Below, one piece after another: positions 1-9,385 of a stretch of DNA of 64,000 nucleotides. The number at the start of each line of letters is the position of its first letter. Positions within the stretch are counted from its first letter, which is position 1. The stretch comes from Rufibacter tibetensis (GTDB taxonomy: Bacteria > Bacteroidota > Bacteroidia > Cytophagales > Hymenobacteraceae): positions 186,001 to 250,000 of the forward strand of contig NZ_CP012643.1 of NCBI RefSeq assembly GCF_001310085.1, in the 5' to 3' direction. A program made the translations under genes and the position numbers. The notes beneath the pieces are model-generated. The model was given only the letters and a program-made list of their open reading frames with translations, searched no databases and was not told the origin of the DNA.

Positions 1-124
1 ATTTGACTACAACAGGTTGAGGCGCAGGTTCGGGCTGCGGGTCTTCCTCCTCTTTCTCAGAACAAGCCCCCAGTCCTAAAAACAGGAAGGCAAGAGACAT
101 TAAAGTACGTAAAGGTTTCGGCAT
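1..124 (-). CDS. Lipoprotein, N-terminal part only (cut by window edge)
   Basis: Reading the minus strand from an ATG at 122-124 gives a lipoprotein signal peptide: charged start MPKPLR, hydrophobic stretch LMSLAFLFLG and lipobox LGAC followed by SEKEEED. The frame is open to the window edge and continues with a Pro/Glu/Gln-rich linker (PQPEPAPQPVV). After cleavage before Cys it would be lipid-anchored, probably in the outer membrane. Only about 41 codons are visible, so the function cannot be told. Confidence 0.7.
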   Translation of the reverse strand, partial: MPKPLRTLMSLAFLFLGLGACSEKEEEDPQPEPAPQPVVVK

Positions 125-551
125 ACGGTATTCGCTATAAGGGTTTAGGTAAGTTTCACAAAGCACAGAAAACACGCCGCTTACAAATCTAACCAGGCCA
201 GGTACCAACAGGCCCTTAGAACGGTTTACCGGCTGTTTTTCTAAAACGGGGGAAAAAGATAGCGGGGGAAATTTACGATTCTCAAAAGGGGTTCGCTTTT
301 GCCTTTACACTTGTGTATCTGGCAATAAAGCGAAGGCTGATATTGTGACGAAAATTAAAACTATTCAATTAAAAAAAGAACAGCAGAAGGGTTGAGTAAA
401 GAAATTTTGTTGTTGCTTCTACCTTGGTATTCTATAAGCTCAGCGAACCTTTAACAAGCAAGTTTCCTTAACCTCCTTCCTGTTTGACGCTTCTAAAAAC
501 AACATGCCGCATTTTTTGAGTGGAACAGGAACATGAATCATAATTCCTTCT
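125..551. other. Intergenic region upstream of the lipoprotein gene
   Basis: No convincing gene in either strand. The stretch is AT-rich in 240-480 and probably carries the promoter of the minus-strand lipoprotein gene, but no clear TTTG/TAnnTTTG pair could be placed. Confidence 0.5.
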
Positions 552-594
552 CGCTGGCGCGAGCCTTTGGCTCGTGTCCGCACGCATTGCTGAT
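552..594 (+). repeat. REP hairpin, copy 1
   Basis: Begins CGCTGGCGCGAGC, has inner hairpin GAGCC-TTT-GGCTC and ends with tail GTCCGCACGCATTGCTGAT. Same family as copies at 671, 1424, 1558, 11590, 14959, 15048, 25682 and 25919. Faces copy 2 about 76 bp away. Confidence 0.9.
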
Positions 595-670
595 CCTCTT
601 TTGCTTAGAACTTTAAACTCTGCTCTAGTGACTCAGGCTATATGCAAATAACCAACTTAAACTGTAGTAA

Positions 671-712
671 ATCAGGAATACGTGCGGACACGAGCCGGAG
701 GCTCGCGCCAGC
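671..712 (-). repeat. REP hairpin, copy 2
   Basis: Reverse-oriented copy (ATCAGGAATACGTGCGGACA start, GCTCGCGCCAGC end). Together with copy 1 it forms a convergent pair just beyond the 3' end of the transposase gene. Confidence 0.9.
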
Positions 713-779
713 TTGAAAACAAGTTTTGCAGACGCTTGGGAAGCTCCGTTTAAATTGTTCAAGAACACTGGTCAGGCAT

Positions 780-1325
780 TTAGTAAATGTCTATCTCCAA
801 CACGCCCTTACCCCCACTATAATCCAGGGCACTGCTGTACTTCCAATGATGCGGTTCCGCCACAAAGCCAGCTTCAACCGGGTTTTGATGGATATAGTCT
901 ATTTTCTGGTCTATTATCGAAGGGCTCCACAACTCAACAGGCTGGTTATGCTGCTGCCAGAATTGCCTTTTTTGAATATTGCTGCTTTTCAAACCAGCAC
1001 GCTCCATCAACCACAGCATCCACTCTTTTCGGCTTTCCTGAATGTTATGGGCAATGGCATTCTGCATTTGTTTTGAGGTATGAGTCTTGAAATCCTTCAG
1101 CAGGGCACCTGGGTTGTTATCCTTCGCACGGAAGAGCAGATGCACATGGCTCGGCATCACACACCAAGCATAAATTTCCATCTCTTTGTGTTTCCGACAG
1201 TAAGCAAGACTATCCGTCACAATTTGGAAGTACTCCTCTCGGGTAAACACATCTATCCAATAGACCACCGCAAAGCTCACAAAGTACAAACCTTCCTGAT
1301 TGTAGAACTTATACTTTCGGCTCAT
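780..1325 (-). CDS. REP-associated tyrosine transposase (RAYT, Y1/IS200-like family)
   Basis: Single-strand DNA endonuclease of the Y1 (HUH) transposase superfamily, thought to move REP/BIME palindromes rather than itself. The 181-residue protein has the metal-binding HUH pair (MPSHVHLL, His60/His62) and a candidate catalytic Tyr144 in YIHQNPVEAGFV, the usual RAYT C-terminal signature; RAYTs are commonly 150-200 residues. No frameshift is visible, so it appears intact. It stands alone on the minus strand, enclosed by two convergent REP pairs (552-712 and 1424-1602), exactly as expected for a RAYT with its substrate. The family call is firm; mobility of these particular repeats is inference. 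Confidence 0.93.
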   Translation of the reverse strand: MSRKYKFYNQEGLYFVSFAVVYWIDVFTREEYFQIVTDSLAYCRKHKEMEIYAWCVMPSHVHLLFRAKDNNPGALLKDFKTHTSKQMQNAIAHNIQESRKEWMLWLMERAGLKSSNIQKRQFWQQHNQPVELWSPSIIDQKIDYIHQNPVEAGFVAEPHHWKYSSALDYSGGKGVLEIDIY

Positions 1326-1423
1326 GGGGTTCCTTTTAGTGATTGAATGGATTGAAATTTATACGGCGGAATTCAATGAAAATGACCGGGCTTTCTCTGC
1401 TGTACGTGCTAGTCTGCTGATCC

Positions 1424-1468
1424 CGCTGGCGCGAGCTTGCAGCTCGTGTCCGCACGCATTGCTGGTTT
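1424..1468 (+). repeat. REP hairpin, copy 3
   Basis: Forward copy with inner stem GAGCT-TGC-AGCTC and tail GTCCGCACGCATTGCTG. Lies upstream of the RAYT start. Confidence 0.9.
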
Positions 1469-1557
1469 ACTATAGATTGATCTTTACTGACTATTTGTTC
1501 TTTACCTATAGCTTTATTGATTAAAGCAGAAACTTCGATTTGTATACAAAAGAGGTT

Positions 1558-1602
1558 CAGCAATGCGTGCGGACACGAGCTGCAAGCTCGCGCCAGCGGA
1601 TC
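1558..1602 (-). repeat. REP hairpin, copy 4
   Basis: Reverse copy (AGCAATGCGTGCGGACACGA...CGCGCCAGCGGATCA) facing copy 3 across about 90 bp. Its inner stem GAGCT-GCA-AGCTC matches the variant seen in copy 3, so this pair probably shares an origin. Confidence 0.9.
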
Positions 1603-1703
1603 AACTCTTTTTACCAAATATCGCTTTCAGCCTGTTTTCCAAAAACCAGCCTCAAAAATCAGCCTCAAACCCCACCCCATTTCTAATTTCTAATTTAGAT
1701 TTT

Positions 1704-4247
1704 TTAATAGGCTTCCAACTCCTTCGCCAGAAAAGCGGCAGTACGGCTCATGGAGGCCCCCGCTACTTCCTCCGGCATACCAGTTGCTACAATCTGGCCA
1801 CCCTCCTCCCCTGCGCCGGGGCCGATGTCAATCACCCAGTCGGAGGTGGCGGCGACGCGCATGGTGTGTTCTACCACCAGCACGGTATTGCCGGCGTCTA
1901 CCAGTTTCTCCAGTTGGGCCATGAGTTTGTCAACGTCGGCGGGGTGCAGGCCGGTGGTGGGTTCATCTAAGACGTAGAGGGTGTTGCCGCGGCTGAGGCG
2001 TTGGAGTTCGGTGGCGAGTTTGATGCGCTGGGCTTCGCCGCCGGAGAGTTCGGTGGCGGGTTGGCCGAGGCGCAGGTAGCCAAGGCCTACTTCGCGCAGC
2101 ACGGTGAGGATGCGGTGGAGGGTGGGTTCTTCGTCAAAAAAGGCATGGGCGGCGTCTACGGTGAGGTCCAGGACCTGGGCGATGTTGAGGTCGCGGTAGG
2201 TCACTTCCAGGGTCTGGGCGTTGTAGCGGGCACCGTGGCAGACGGGGCAGGGCGCGTACACGCTGGGCAAAAAGAGCAGTTCCACCATCACGAAGCCTTC
2301 GCCCTGGCAGTTGGCGCAGCGGCCTTTGGCCACGTTGAACGAGAAGCGGCCGGCGTCATAGCGGCGTTTTTTGGCGAGCGGCGTCTCGGCGAAGAGTTTG
2401 CGCACGTGGTCGAAGAGGCCGGTGTAGGTGGCCATGTTGGAGCGGGGCGTGCGGCCGATGGCTTTCTGGTCTACCCGCACCAGCCGCTTGATGTGCTCTA
2501 GGCCGCTCACGATTCTACCGCCCAGGGTCTGCGGGGCGGGGCTTTCCAGTTGACCGGCTTCTTCTTCCTCGGGTTGTATCTCCTGGCCCAGGTGGTCGGC
2601 GACCAATTCTACCAGCACCTGGCTCACCAAACTGCTCTTGCCCGAGCCCGACACGCCCGTGACGGTGGTGAACACGCCCAGCGGAAAGGCCGCACTCAGG
2701 TTCTGCAGGTTGTTGCGGGTGACGCCGCTGAGTTTGAGCCAGCCGGTGGGCGTGCGGCGCGGGCGCGTTTGCGCTGGGGCCGTGCCGAACAAGTAGGCAG
2801 CAGTTTGGGAATTGGGAACCTGCTGCAGGCCTTCGGGCGGACCGCTGTAGAGGATTTCGCCGCCTTTCTCGCCAGCGGCGGGACCTACGTCTACGAGCCA
2901 ATCGGCTTGCCGGATCACGTCCAGGTTATGCTCCACCACAAACAAGGAGTTGCCCGCTTTCTTCAGGTTGGCTAGGGCGGTGAGCAGGGCCACTGTATCT
3001 GAGGGGTGCAGCCCCGCCGAGGGTTCGTCCAGCACGTACACCACGCCAAACAGATGCGAGTACAGCTGCGTGGCCAGCCGCAGGCGCTGCAACTCGCCGG
3101 GCGACAAGGTGGGCGTGCTTCGTTCCAGAGACAGGTACCCGAGGCCCAGGTCCAGCAGCACCTGAATGCGGGCCACCAGGTCCTGGGCAATGCGCTGCTT
3201 GGCAATCTGTTGCTCGGGGTGGGCCTCGTTCTGGGCGGCGGGGCCGGTGGCCGAAGCGTTCACGTACGGTTGCAGGGTTTGGGCTACGCGTTGCAGGGGC
3301 AGGCGCGACAGCTCCGTAATATCATAGCCCGCGAAGGTGACCGAAAGTGCCGCGGGGTTCAGGCGTTTGCCGTGGCAGGTGGGGCAATCTGTGTGGAGCA
3401 TGTACTGCAGCACCCGCTTTTTCATCTGGGGGCTGTTGGTGTTCGCGAAGGTATGGAACACGTGCCGCCGGGCGCTGGTAAAGGTGCCCATGTAGTTGGG
3501 TTCTTCTTTGCGCTGGAGGGCGCGGCGGGTTTGCTCTGGGGTATAGCCGGGGTACACGGGCACTACGGGTTGCTCCTCGGTGAACAGGATCCAGTCGCGG
3601 TCTTTCTGGGGCAGCTCGCGCCAGGGCGTGTCTACGTCATAGCCCAGGGTCACCAGGATGTCGCGCTGATTCTGGCCGCCCCAGGCAGTGGGCCAGGCGG
3701 CAATGGCCCGCTCCCGGATGGTGAGCGAAGGGTCTGGCACCATGCTTTGCTCGGTGACGGCATAGATGCGGCCCAGGCCGTGGCAGGTGGGGCACGCGCC
3801 CTCGGGGGTGTTGGGCGAAAACGCCTCGGCGTAGATGATGGCTTGCCCCGGCGGGTAGTCTCCGGCGCGCGAGTACAGCATGCGCACCAGGTTAGAGAGG
3901 GTGGTCACGCTGCCCACGCTGGAGCGGGCGGTGGGCGTGCCGCGTTGCTGCTGCAGGGCCACGGCCGGGGGCAGGCCCTCAATGGCGTCTACCTCGGGCA
4001 CGGCCATCTGGTGGAACAGCCGCCGCGCGTACGGACTCACACTCTCCAGGTAACGGCGCTGGGCCTCGGCGTACAGCGTCCCGAACGCCAGCGATGACTT
4101 CCCCGACCCCGACACGCCCGTGAACACCACCAGCGCATCTCTGGGGATGGTAAGGTCTACGTTTTTCAGGTTATGCTCACGAGCCCCGCGGACGGTGATG
4201 AAGCCGGTGAAATCTTGCTTGATCTTCGGTAAGGGATCTGGTGCCAT
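1704..4247 (-). CDS. UvrA-like ABC ATPase, class II (UvrA2/DrrC-type)
   Basis: DNA-damage-recognition or drug-resistance ATPase of the UvrA family, cytoplasmic. Two ABC modules are visible: Walker [21 protein letters not shown] near the N-terminus and [11 protein letters not shown] in the middle; signature motifs [15 protein letters not shown] (altered) and [15 protein letters not shown] (canonical); Walker [12 protein letters not shown] and [11 protein letters not shown]; zinc-type Cys pairs CPTCHG (twice), CANCQG and CPVCHG. At about 847 residues it is shorter than canonical UvrA (about 940), as in class II proteins that lack the UvrB-binding insert. I chose ATG at 4247 (MAPDPLPK); an upstream ATG at 4307 exists, but a promoter-like TATCTTTTG overlaps it. 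Strikingly GC-rich next to its neighbours. A broken copy of its 5' end sits at 6680-6878. The altered first signature suggests specialisation, not loss. Confidence 0.9.
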   Translation of the reverse strand: MAPDPLPKIKQDFTGFITVRGAREHNLKNVDLTIPRDALVVFTGVSGSGKSSLAFGTLYAEAQRRYLESVSPYARRLFHQMAVPEVDAIEGLPPAVALQQQRGTPTARSSVGSVTTLSNLVRMLYSRAGDYPPGQAIIYAEAFSPNTPEGACPTCHGLGRIYAVTEQSMVPDPSLTIRERAIAAWPTAWGGQNQRDILVTLGYDVDTPWRELPQKDRDWILFTEEQPVVPVYPGYTPEQTRRALQRKEEPNYMGTFTSARRHVFHTFANTNSPQMKKRVLQYMLHTDCPTCHGKRLNPAALSVTFAGYDITELSRLPLQRVAQTLQPYVNASATGPAAQNEAHPEQQIAKQRIAQDLVARIQVLLDLGLGYLSLERSTPTLSPGELQRLRLATQLYSHLFGVVYVLDEPSAGLHPSDTVALLTALANLKKAGNSLFVVEHNLDVIRQADWLVDVGPAAGEKGGEILYSGPPEGLQQVPNSQTAAYLFGTAPAQTRPRRTPTGWLKLSGVTRNNLQNLSAAFPLGVFTTVTGVSGSGKSSLVSQVLVELVADHLGQEIQPEEEEAGQLESPAPQTLGGRIVSGLEHIKRLVRVDQKAIGRTPRSNMATYTGLFDHVRKLFAETPLAKKRRYDAGRFSFNVAKGRCANCQGEGFVMVELLFLPSVYAPCPVCHGARYNAQTLEVTYRDLNIAQVLDLTVDAAHAFFDEEPTLHRILTVLREVGLGYLRLGQPATELSGGEAQRIKLATELQRLSRGNTLYVLDEPTTGLHPADVDKLMAQLEKLVDAGNTVLVVEHTMRVAATSDWVIDIGPGAGEEGGQIVATGMPEEVAGASMSRTAAFLAKELEAY

Positions 4248-4332
4248 GCGGCTAGAGTTAACTGTAGGAGGTTGGCTGACAGAAGAATTACGGCAACTAA
4301 CATGCAAAAGATAATATATAGAAGCAACATTC

Positions 4333-4340
4333 TATATTTG
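4333..4340 (+). promoter_or_regulatory. Putative -7 element TATATTTG upstream of the T9SS protein gene
   Basis: TATATTTG matches the Bacteroidota TAnnTTTG -7 consensus, 31 bases before the ATG at 4372. No good -33 TTTG is visible at the usual distance. Confidence 0.4.
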
Positions 4341-4371
4341 CTTATATATTGCTATTTCAAGAATCCCAAAG

Positions 4372-6678
4372 ATGCACATAATTCAATCTTCCTGTAAAAT
4401 TATCCTTTTCCTTGTTCTGCTTCTAGTTTTTTCTCAATACAATCTTCTACAAGCCCAGAGTAAAAGAGCCAACAACTGGTACTTCTCCCATAGATCTGGT
4501 ATAGATTTCAACCAAACCCCACCCGTTCCGGCTGCTGGGGGACAAGTGCAGTCCACCTTTATTAGTTCAGCTACCATTAGTGATGAAAATGGCAATTTGC
4601 TTTTTTATACGGATGGTCATTCTGTCTGGAATAAGAATCATGTGCAGATGCCCAATGGGTTTGGATTAACAAAAGGAGCTTTAAGTAATTACAATCAAAC
4701 GTCCGTAATCGTACCCAAACCTGGCTCCACCAATATTTACTTTATTTTTACTACAAACCAAGCTGGTCTTAATGTAGAGCATGGCCTCTTTTATGCCGTA
4801 GTAGATCTTTCCTTTCAAAATGGGTTGGGAGATGTTGTACAGAAAAACATTTTCCTCCAACAGCACATGAATCGTGGGCTAACGGCAGTACAACATGCCA
4901 ATGGAAATGATTATTGGGTAATTGGCCACCAATGGGGATCTGTTAATTACATGAGTTATAGAGTTACGAGGGAAGGCGTAAGCCCAGAACCTGTTGTAAG
5001 TGCAGGTACCGTCAACCAAACCTGGTGGGGAGGCTGGACAGGAGGCCAATCTAAAGCCTCACCAGATGGTGCATGGCTTGCTACAGTAGCAGAAAATGGA
5101 ATTGAATTAGCTAAGTTTTCTACCTACACAGGAAAGGTGCGTGAACCCTTTATGATCAAAGATCCTGAGGTGCATTATAATCCCTTTAAAGGAGTAGAAT
5201 TTTCACCCAATTCAAACGTGCTCTATGGGGGAAGTCTGTATGAAGGTTTTCTTCAGTTTGATTTAACCAAAGAAACCCCAAACGACATTGTCAAGTCATT
5301 TAAAAGAGTCAGAGATGCAGGAAGAAATACAAGCGAAGATTTACAGGTAGCGCCAGACGGAAAAATATATGTAGGCAAAGGAGGCGGACAATGGGACGGA
5401 TTGTTAACCATAGGCAATATAAGTAATCCGAATTCTCTGGAAACGAATGATAAATACAACCAAGATGCTATGCACATGCAGGGCTTAGTGACAGGCTCAA
5501 GGTTACCTACCTTTGTCACCAGTTTTTTTGCTACTCCCCCCGCTATCAATTACTCAAATGTTTGTTTAGGGGAAAACACCTTGTTTTCTGCCGCTGGCAT
5601 TGGAAGCCGTGACTCAATCAGATGGTTCTTCTCAGATCCGGCTTCAGGTAGCGCCAACACCTCAACTACCATGAACACGGCCCATACGTTTACTACACAA
5701 GGTACCTATAACGTAGCGCTGCGGGTATATCTGGGAGGTTCTTACAAACAGTTGGAACAACAGGTAACCATTATTCAAAAGCCAGCAGTTAACCTGGGTT
5801 CAGATGTGAGGGCTTGTTCTAATGAAATAGTAACGCTAGATGCAGGAGAAGGTACTACTTATCTTTGGTCTACAGGAGCAACTACCAGAAAAATAAATGT
5901 AACTGTCTCAGACGAGTATTGGGTAGAGGTAAGCAATGGATTTTGTTCATCCAAAGACATTATCAAAGTAGAAATCACCCAACTTCCAGTTTTAGACTTA
6001 GGCCCAGATCAGTTGCTCTGCTCAACTTCTCCTATTACCTTGTCTGTGGGCACCACAAACCAACACTATAAGGTTAAGTGGTCAACAGGTGAAACAACTC
6101 CTTCTATTCAGATAAAGGAAAGTGGCCTTTATTGGGCCGAGGTAACCAAAGAAGTATGCATTGTAAGAGATGAGATTCAAATCAGTTACAATGGCTTAAC
6201 TAATCTTACAATCAAAGCATCTACGACTTCCCCCAAATATGACGAGATGATATCCTTAGAAGCTACGGGTGATCGCCTGACTTCCTTCAAATGGGATTTA
6301 GGTGATGGCACAACATCAGCTGCAACAACCCCTTTTCATACGTATGAATTTGCTGGCACCTATCCAATTTTGCTTACAGCCTATAATGCCTTTGGCTGCA
6401 CGGCCGAAGCTTCAACCCAAGTGGTAGTAGCACCTTACATATTCATACCTAATATCTTCACTCCCAACGGTGACGGAAAAAATGATGCTTTCCAAATCAC
6501 GTACAATGACAGAGGCCCTTTTGACATAAAGATCTTCAACAGATGGGGCAAACAGGTGTACCAAGCCAAAAACAAAGACTTTCAATGGGATGGAACAGGC
6601 TTTAGTGATGGAGTTTACTTTTACATGATTAGTTCAGAAACCAACACTTACAAGGGGTATGTGGAAATAGTTCGCTAG
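4372..6678 (+). CDS. Secreted PKD-domain protein with T9SS type B sorting domain
   Basis: Large exported surface protein, 768 residues. Signal peptide at about 1-28 ([20 protein letters not shown]). Residues about 30-385 resemble a beta-propeller-like region (repeated blocks such as [35 protein letters not shown]). PKD/Ig-like modules follow at about 390-465 and 610-690 ([20 protein letters not shown]). The last 75 residues are a CHU_C/gliding-associated type B sorting domain: [45 protein letters not shown], ending GYVEIVR. It is therefore a T9SS cargo, but the ligand or role is unknown. Divergent from the uvrA-like gene. Its stop codon directly abuts a broken uvrA fragment, suggesting a rearrangement junction. 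Confidence 0.88.
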   Translation: MHIIQSSCKIILFLVLLLVFSQYNLLQAQSKRANNWYFSHRSGIDFNQTPPVPAAGGQVQSTFISSATISDENGNLLFYTDGHSVWNKNHVQMPNGFGLTKGALSNYNQTSVIVPKPGSTNIYFIFTTNQAGLNVEHGLFYAVVDLSFQNGLGDVVQKNIFLQQHMNRGLTAVQHANGNDYWVIGHQWGSVNYMSYRVTREGVSPEPVVSAGTVNQTWWGGWTGGQSKASPDGAWLATVAENGIELAKFSTYTGKVREPFMIKDPEVHYNPFKGVEFSPNSNVLYGGSLYEGFLQFDLTKETPNDIVKSFKRVRDAGRNTSEDLQVAPDGKIYVGKGGGQWDGLLTIGNISNPNSLETNDKYNQDAMHMQGLVTGSRLPTFVTSFFATPPAINYSNVCLGENTLFSAAGIGSRDSIRWFFSDPASGSANTSTTMNTAHTFTTQGTYNVALRVYLGGSYKQLEQQVTIIQKPAVNLGSDVRACSNEIVTLDAGEGTTYLWSTGATTRKINVTVSDEYWVEVSNGFCSSKDIIKVEITQLPVLDLGPDQLLCSTSPITLSVGTTNQHYKVKWSTGETTPSIQIKESGLYWAEVTKEVCIVRDEIQISYNGLTNLTIKASTTSPKYDEMISLEATGDRLTSFKWDLGDGTTSAATTPFHTYEFAGTYPILLTAYNAFGCTAEASTQVVVAPYIFIPNIFTPNGDGKNDAFQITYNDRGPFDIKIFNRWGKQVYQAKNKDFQWDGTGFSDGVYFYMISSETNTYKGYVEIVR

Positions 6679-6679
6679 A

Positions 6680-6878
6680 ACGTTCCGAACGCCAGCGATG
6701 ATTTCCCCGACCCCGACACGCCCGTGAACACCACCAGCGCATCTCTTGGGATGGTGAGGTCTACGTTCTTCAGGTTATGCTCGCGTGCCCCACGAACGGT
6801 GACGAAGCCGGTGAAAATGTTTTTGCTGTTCTGTTCTAGTTGATAGTTACCTTTTTTTGGAAGTTGTATGTTAAGCAT
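6680..6878 (-). pseudogene. Truncated 5' fragment of a uvrA paralogue
   Basis: Positions about 6680-6815 align with 4077-4212 of the intact uvrA-like gene with roughly ten mismatches in about 135 bases. The encoded stretch [20 protein letters not shown] onward through Walker [10 protein letters not shown] differs by one residue from the intact copy. The reading frame starts at 6878 with a different leader ([20 protein letters not shown]) and breaks off after SSLAFGTF, right at the stop codon of the upstream T9SS gene. No second nucleotide-binding half remains, so this is a remnant and not a functional ATPase. Confidence 0.85.
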
Positions 6879-6930
6879 TTATGAGTAAAATATCTTATTT
6901 ATACACTTCTTTCAACGTTTAAAAAAAAAT

Positions 6931-9204
6931 TTAATCATCCTTTCTCATTTGATCTTCAAAATAATTTTCAAAACCTATATCCCACCAATTATATTTACCA
7001 TATTCTGCTAAATTCACTTTAACATCCAAACCATATTCTTTAAATTTTTGAATTAAATCTTTTGTTTCTCTTTCTTTATGATCAACAAAATCCTGAGCCA
7101 TAGAGATTGTAAGCAACTCTTCTATATCATTTTCTATCTTTTCATCTAACAACTCCTTTACATGATCTTCTAAGTTATATTTTTTATTGTTATTTAATAT
7201 ATAAACAAAATCAATCTCAAATTTTTCTGTTATTAATTCAATAACATTTAACACCTCCACATAATCCCTTTCGGCTGAAATCAACAGGTCAACTATATTA
7301 GGAATTAAATCTTTTAAAAATTCATTAATTAAATCAGACTCTACATTTGCAATAAAATCATTGAAAATATATCTTGAATACACATAGAAATATAAAAAAC
7401 TCCAATCATCTATCCTTCTCAAGACATTTATTACAGTTTCTTCAACTTTATCATTTTTAACATAAAAATATATCAATACAGCAATTTCTAAGAAATCGCA
7501 TCCAGTATCATATTGATCATAATTATATTCATAGTCTTTCAAATATATAACCCCTTTACCTACAAAAAAATCATAATTGTAGAGCAGTATACTCTCTAAT
7601 CTATCTGACACAACTGGAATAGAAGATTTTTTTACAGGAGGAAAAAGTCTCCGCGTCAATTGATCTAAATAGTAAGCCGATTCACTAATCCTCTTTACTT
7701 CTTCTATATCATTACGCAAATAGCTAACTAGAAAGTCAATAAGAGAAGGATTAATAAATTTTATAATTTTTAAATTTCTTGTTTCTTGCTCTATAAAACC
7801 ACCTTCTAATTTAATATAGGAAGTTTTAAAAGCATTCATTGGCTTGATAAAATTATTAATTCTTACTTCATAATCAATTCTGTAATTAAAAGCTATTTCA
7901 AGTTCACTAACATCAGCAGTATCACCAAAACACACCAAAGTATTCAATAGAAAACGGTCAATATCATTAATCTGCTGCTCGTATGCATGCCTCCATATCT
8001 CATCTGGATTATTGAAGTTCTCGATAATGAAGTTTCTATAAGCTTCAGCAGAAAAGTGTTTAATATTATCTGAAGATGTAATATACTCTACAGATCTAGG
8101 AGAAAAATTATTATGACTAACAATATAATTAAACACAATTTTATCACTTATTACAAATTTTAAAATATCATCTATCTCAGATTCATTAATATGATTTTTT
8201 AAAATTGAAGCTTTCATATCCCATGAATAAGCATTCAATTTCAATATACTTTCTCTTGTCTTTAGGTTAAAACGTCTTAGTTTTTCAGACTCTGAAACAG
8301 CTTCATTAAGTATAAAAGTACGTGTAGTGAATATTATTTTTTTATTTTTTGATCTGTTAATTCTCTGAAGGATTCGAAGAAATGCAGTTTCGGAACTTTT
8401 CGCCCTTATAATCTCATAAGCATTATGACCCAAAAAATCATCATAATAAAATATTTGTTTTGTCTCGTCTTCCTTCAAGACACTTTCTATTTCTTTTATA
8501 TCATCATAGATATATGACAACATAAAATCGTTTTTTAAATAATCATACAAAATCAATTCTGCTGTTGTTGTTTTACCTGCTCCAGGTTCACCAGTAATAA
8601 TCACAAAATTATTTCTTTCAAGCTTATCTTTTGCATCTTCTAAAATGGGTGTATTTACATACAACCTAAATTTTTTCTTAAGAAAAGTTTCCTTAAACTC
8701 ATTAGACCTTCCTTCAATATTGTATTTAAGTATTTTAAGCAATATTTCAGCACTAGAAAACCAAAGCTTAAAATGTCTATCAAGTACACTTTTATTTGAA
8801 TCAATTAATCTATTTAAATCCTTCTTACCATATATATCATTAAGGCTTTTTATATAAGGGGCAAAAACATTCTTAATTTCTTCAGTATTCGACACACTTA
8901 AATCTACTGAGGTAGCAAAAATATACTTGTTTGGTTGAAGCTTTAATACTTTATCTTTCTCTTTTCCTACAAGCTCCTTAATCATCAAAGAAAAACCACT
9001 CCTATAATAGTGTTTCACTTGACCAACTATTTCATACTCACAATCTTCAGTAGAATATAGCAAATCAATACCTTTATCCTTTCCATCCTTGAAAGTTTTG
9101 AAGCAAATCTGAGATTGATTTTTTCTTTCCTCTGCATTCAATAAGTCACAAACTAGTTCCTCTAAATCAGCACTATTCAATGTTGAAAAATCAAAATCAG
9201 ACAT
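6931..9204 (-). CDS. PD-(D/E)XK (Mrr-like) nuclease fused to STAND P-loop NTPase; probable anti-phage defence protein
   Basis: Predicted sensor-effector ATPase of 757 residues, cytoplasmic. Residues about 1-130 resemble the Mrr-type restriction-endonuclease fold: LEELVCDLL with Glu15/Glu16, GIDLLYS with Asp47, and VGQVKHY with Gln62/Lys64. The NTPase core has Walker A GEPGAGKTT (205-213), a Walker B-like strand QIFYYDDFLG (250-259) and a sensor-like TTRTFIL. The C-terminal half (about 430-757) is alpha-helical and acidic, as expected for the ligand-sensing region of STAND proteins. Nuclease-STAND fusions (Avs-like, nSTAND3 families) are known defence genes in which an NTPase senses a phage product and releases the nuclease; applying that here is inference. 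The gene is very AT-rich, monocistronic and lies between a broken uvrA fragment and a truncated acyltransferase gene, consistent with horizontal transfer. Confidence 0.8.
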   Translation of the reverse strand: MSDFDFSTLNSADLEELVCDLLNAEERKNQSQICFKTFKDGKDKGIDLLYSTEDCEYEIVGQVKHYYRSGFSLMIKELVGKEKDKVLKLQPNKYIFATSVDLSVSNTEEIKNVFAPYIKSLNDIYGKKDLNRLIDSNKSVLDRHFKLWFSSAEILLKILKYNIEGRSNEFKETFLKKKFRLYVNTPILEDAKDKLERNNFVIITGEPGAGKTTTAELILYDYLKNDFMLSYIYDDIKEIESVLKEDETKQIFYYDDFLGHNAYEIIRAKSSETAFLRILQRINRSKNKKIIFTTRTFILNEAVSESEKLRRFNLKTRESILKLNAYSWDMKASILKNHINESEIDDILKFVISDKIVFNYIVSHNNFSPRSVEYITSSDNIKHFSAEAYRNFIIENFNNPDEIWRHAYEQQINDIDRFLLNTLVCFGDTADVSELEIAFNYRIDYEVRINNFIKPMNAFKTSYIKLEGGFIEQETRNLKIIKFINPSLIDFLVSYLRNDIEEVKRISESAYYLDQLTRRLFPPVKKSSIPVVSDRLESILLYNYDFFVGKGVIYLKDYEYNYDQYDTGCDFLEIAVLIYFYVKNDKVEETVINVLRRIDDWSFLYFYVYSRYIFNDFIANVESDLINEFLKDLIPNIVDLLISAERDYVEVLNVIELITEKFEIDFVYILNNNKKYNLEDHVKELLDEKIENDIEELLTISMAQDFVDHKERETKDLIQKFKEYGLDVKVNLAEYGKYNWWDIGFENYFEDQMRKDD

Positions 9205-9228
9205 AAATTATATTTATAACTATAGAAT

Positions 9229-9262
9229 TAAACTTACTTTAATCGTTGATTTACCCAACAAA
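9229..9262 (-). promoter_or_regulatory. Putative promoter of the nuclease-STAND gene
   Basis: On the minus strand TTTG (9259-9262) is followed after 22 bases by TAAGTTTA (9229-9236), close to the Bacteroidota TTTG/TAnnTTTG pattern, about 24 bases before the ATG at 9204. Confidence 0.4.
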
Positions 9263-9385
9263 GAATAATATATCTTAAATTCATTTTATTAAGTTTAAAA
9301 AAAATATTTTTATTTTCTAATCTAAGAAAAATAGCTTTTATTAACCATATGCATTAAACATTTTTCACAATTCAACCCTTCTCCC

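Noticed and set aside
552..1602. CRISPR-like array because of repeated 40-base units
   Set aside because: Units are inverted in pairs, not directly repeated, spacing is irregular, and a RAYT gene rather than cas genes is present.
2001..2501. 166-codon plus-strand frame inside the uvrA-like gene
   Set aside because: Also antisense to conserved ABC motifs; Gly/Ala/Val/Phe-rich composition typical of a shadow frame.
3006..4097. Long plus-strand frame of 363 codons opposite the uvrA-like gene
   Set aside because: It is the antisense shadow of a GC-rich gene with strong codon bias; its translation is low-complexity (Gly/His/Val/Gln-rich) and has no domain.
6680..6878. Functional small ATPase
   Set aside because: Only Walker A of the first domain remains; no Walker B, signature or second domain, so it is a fragment.
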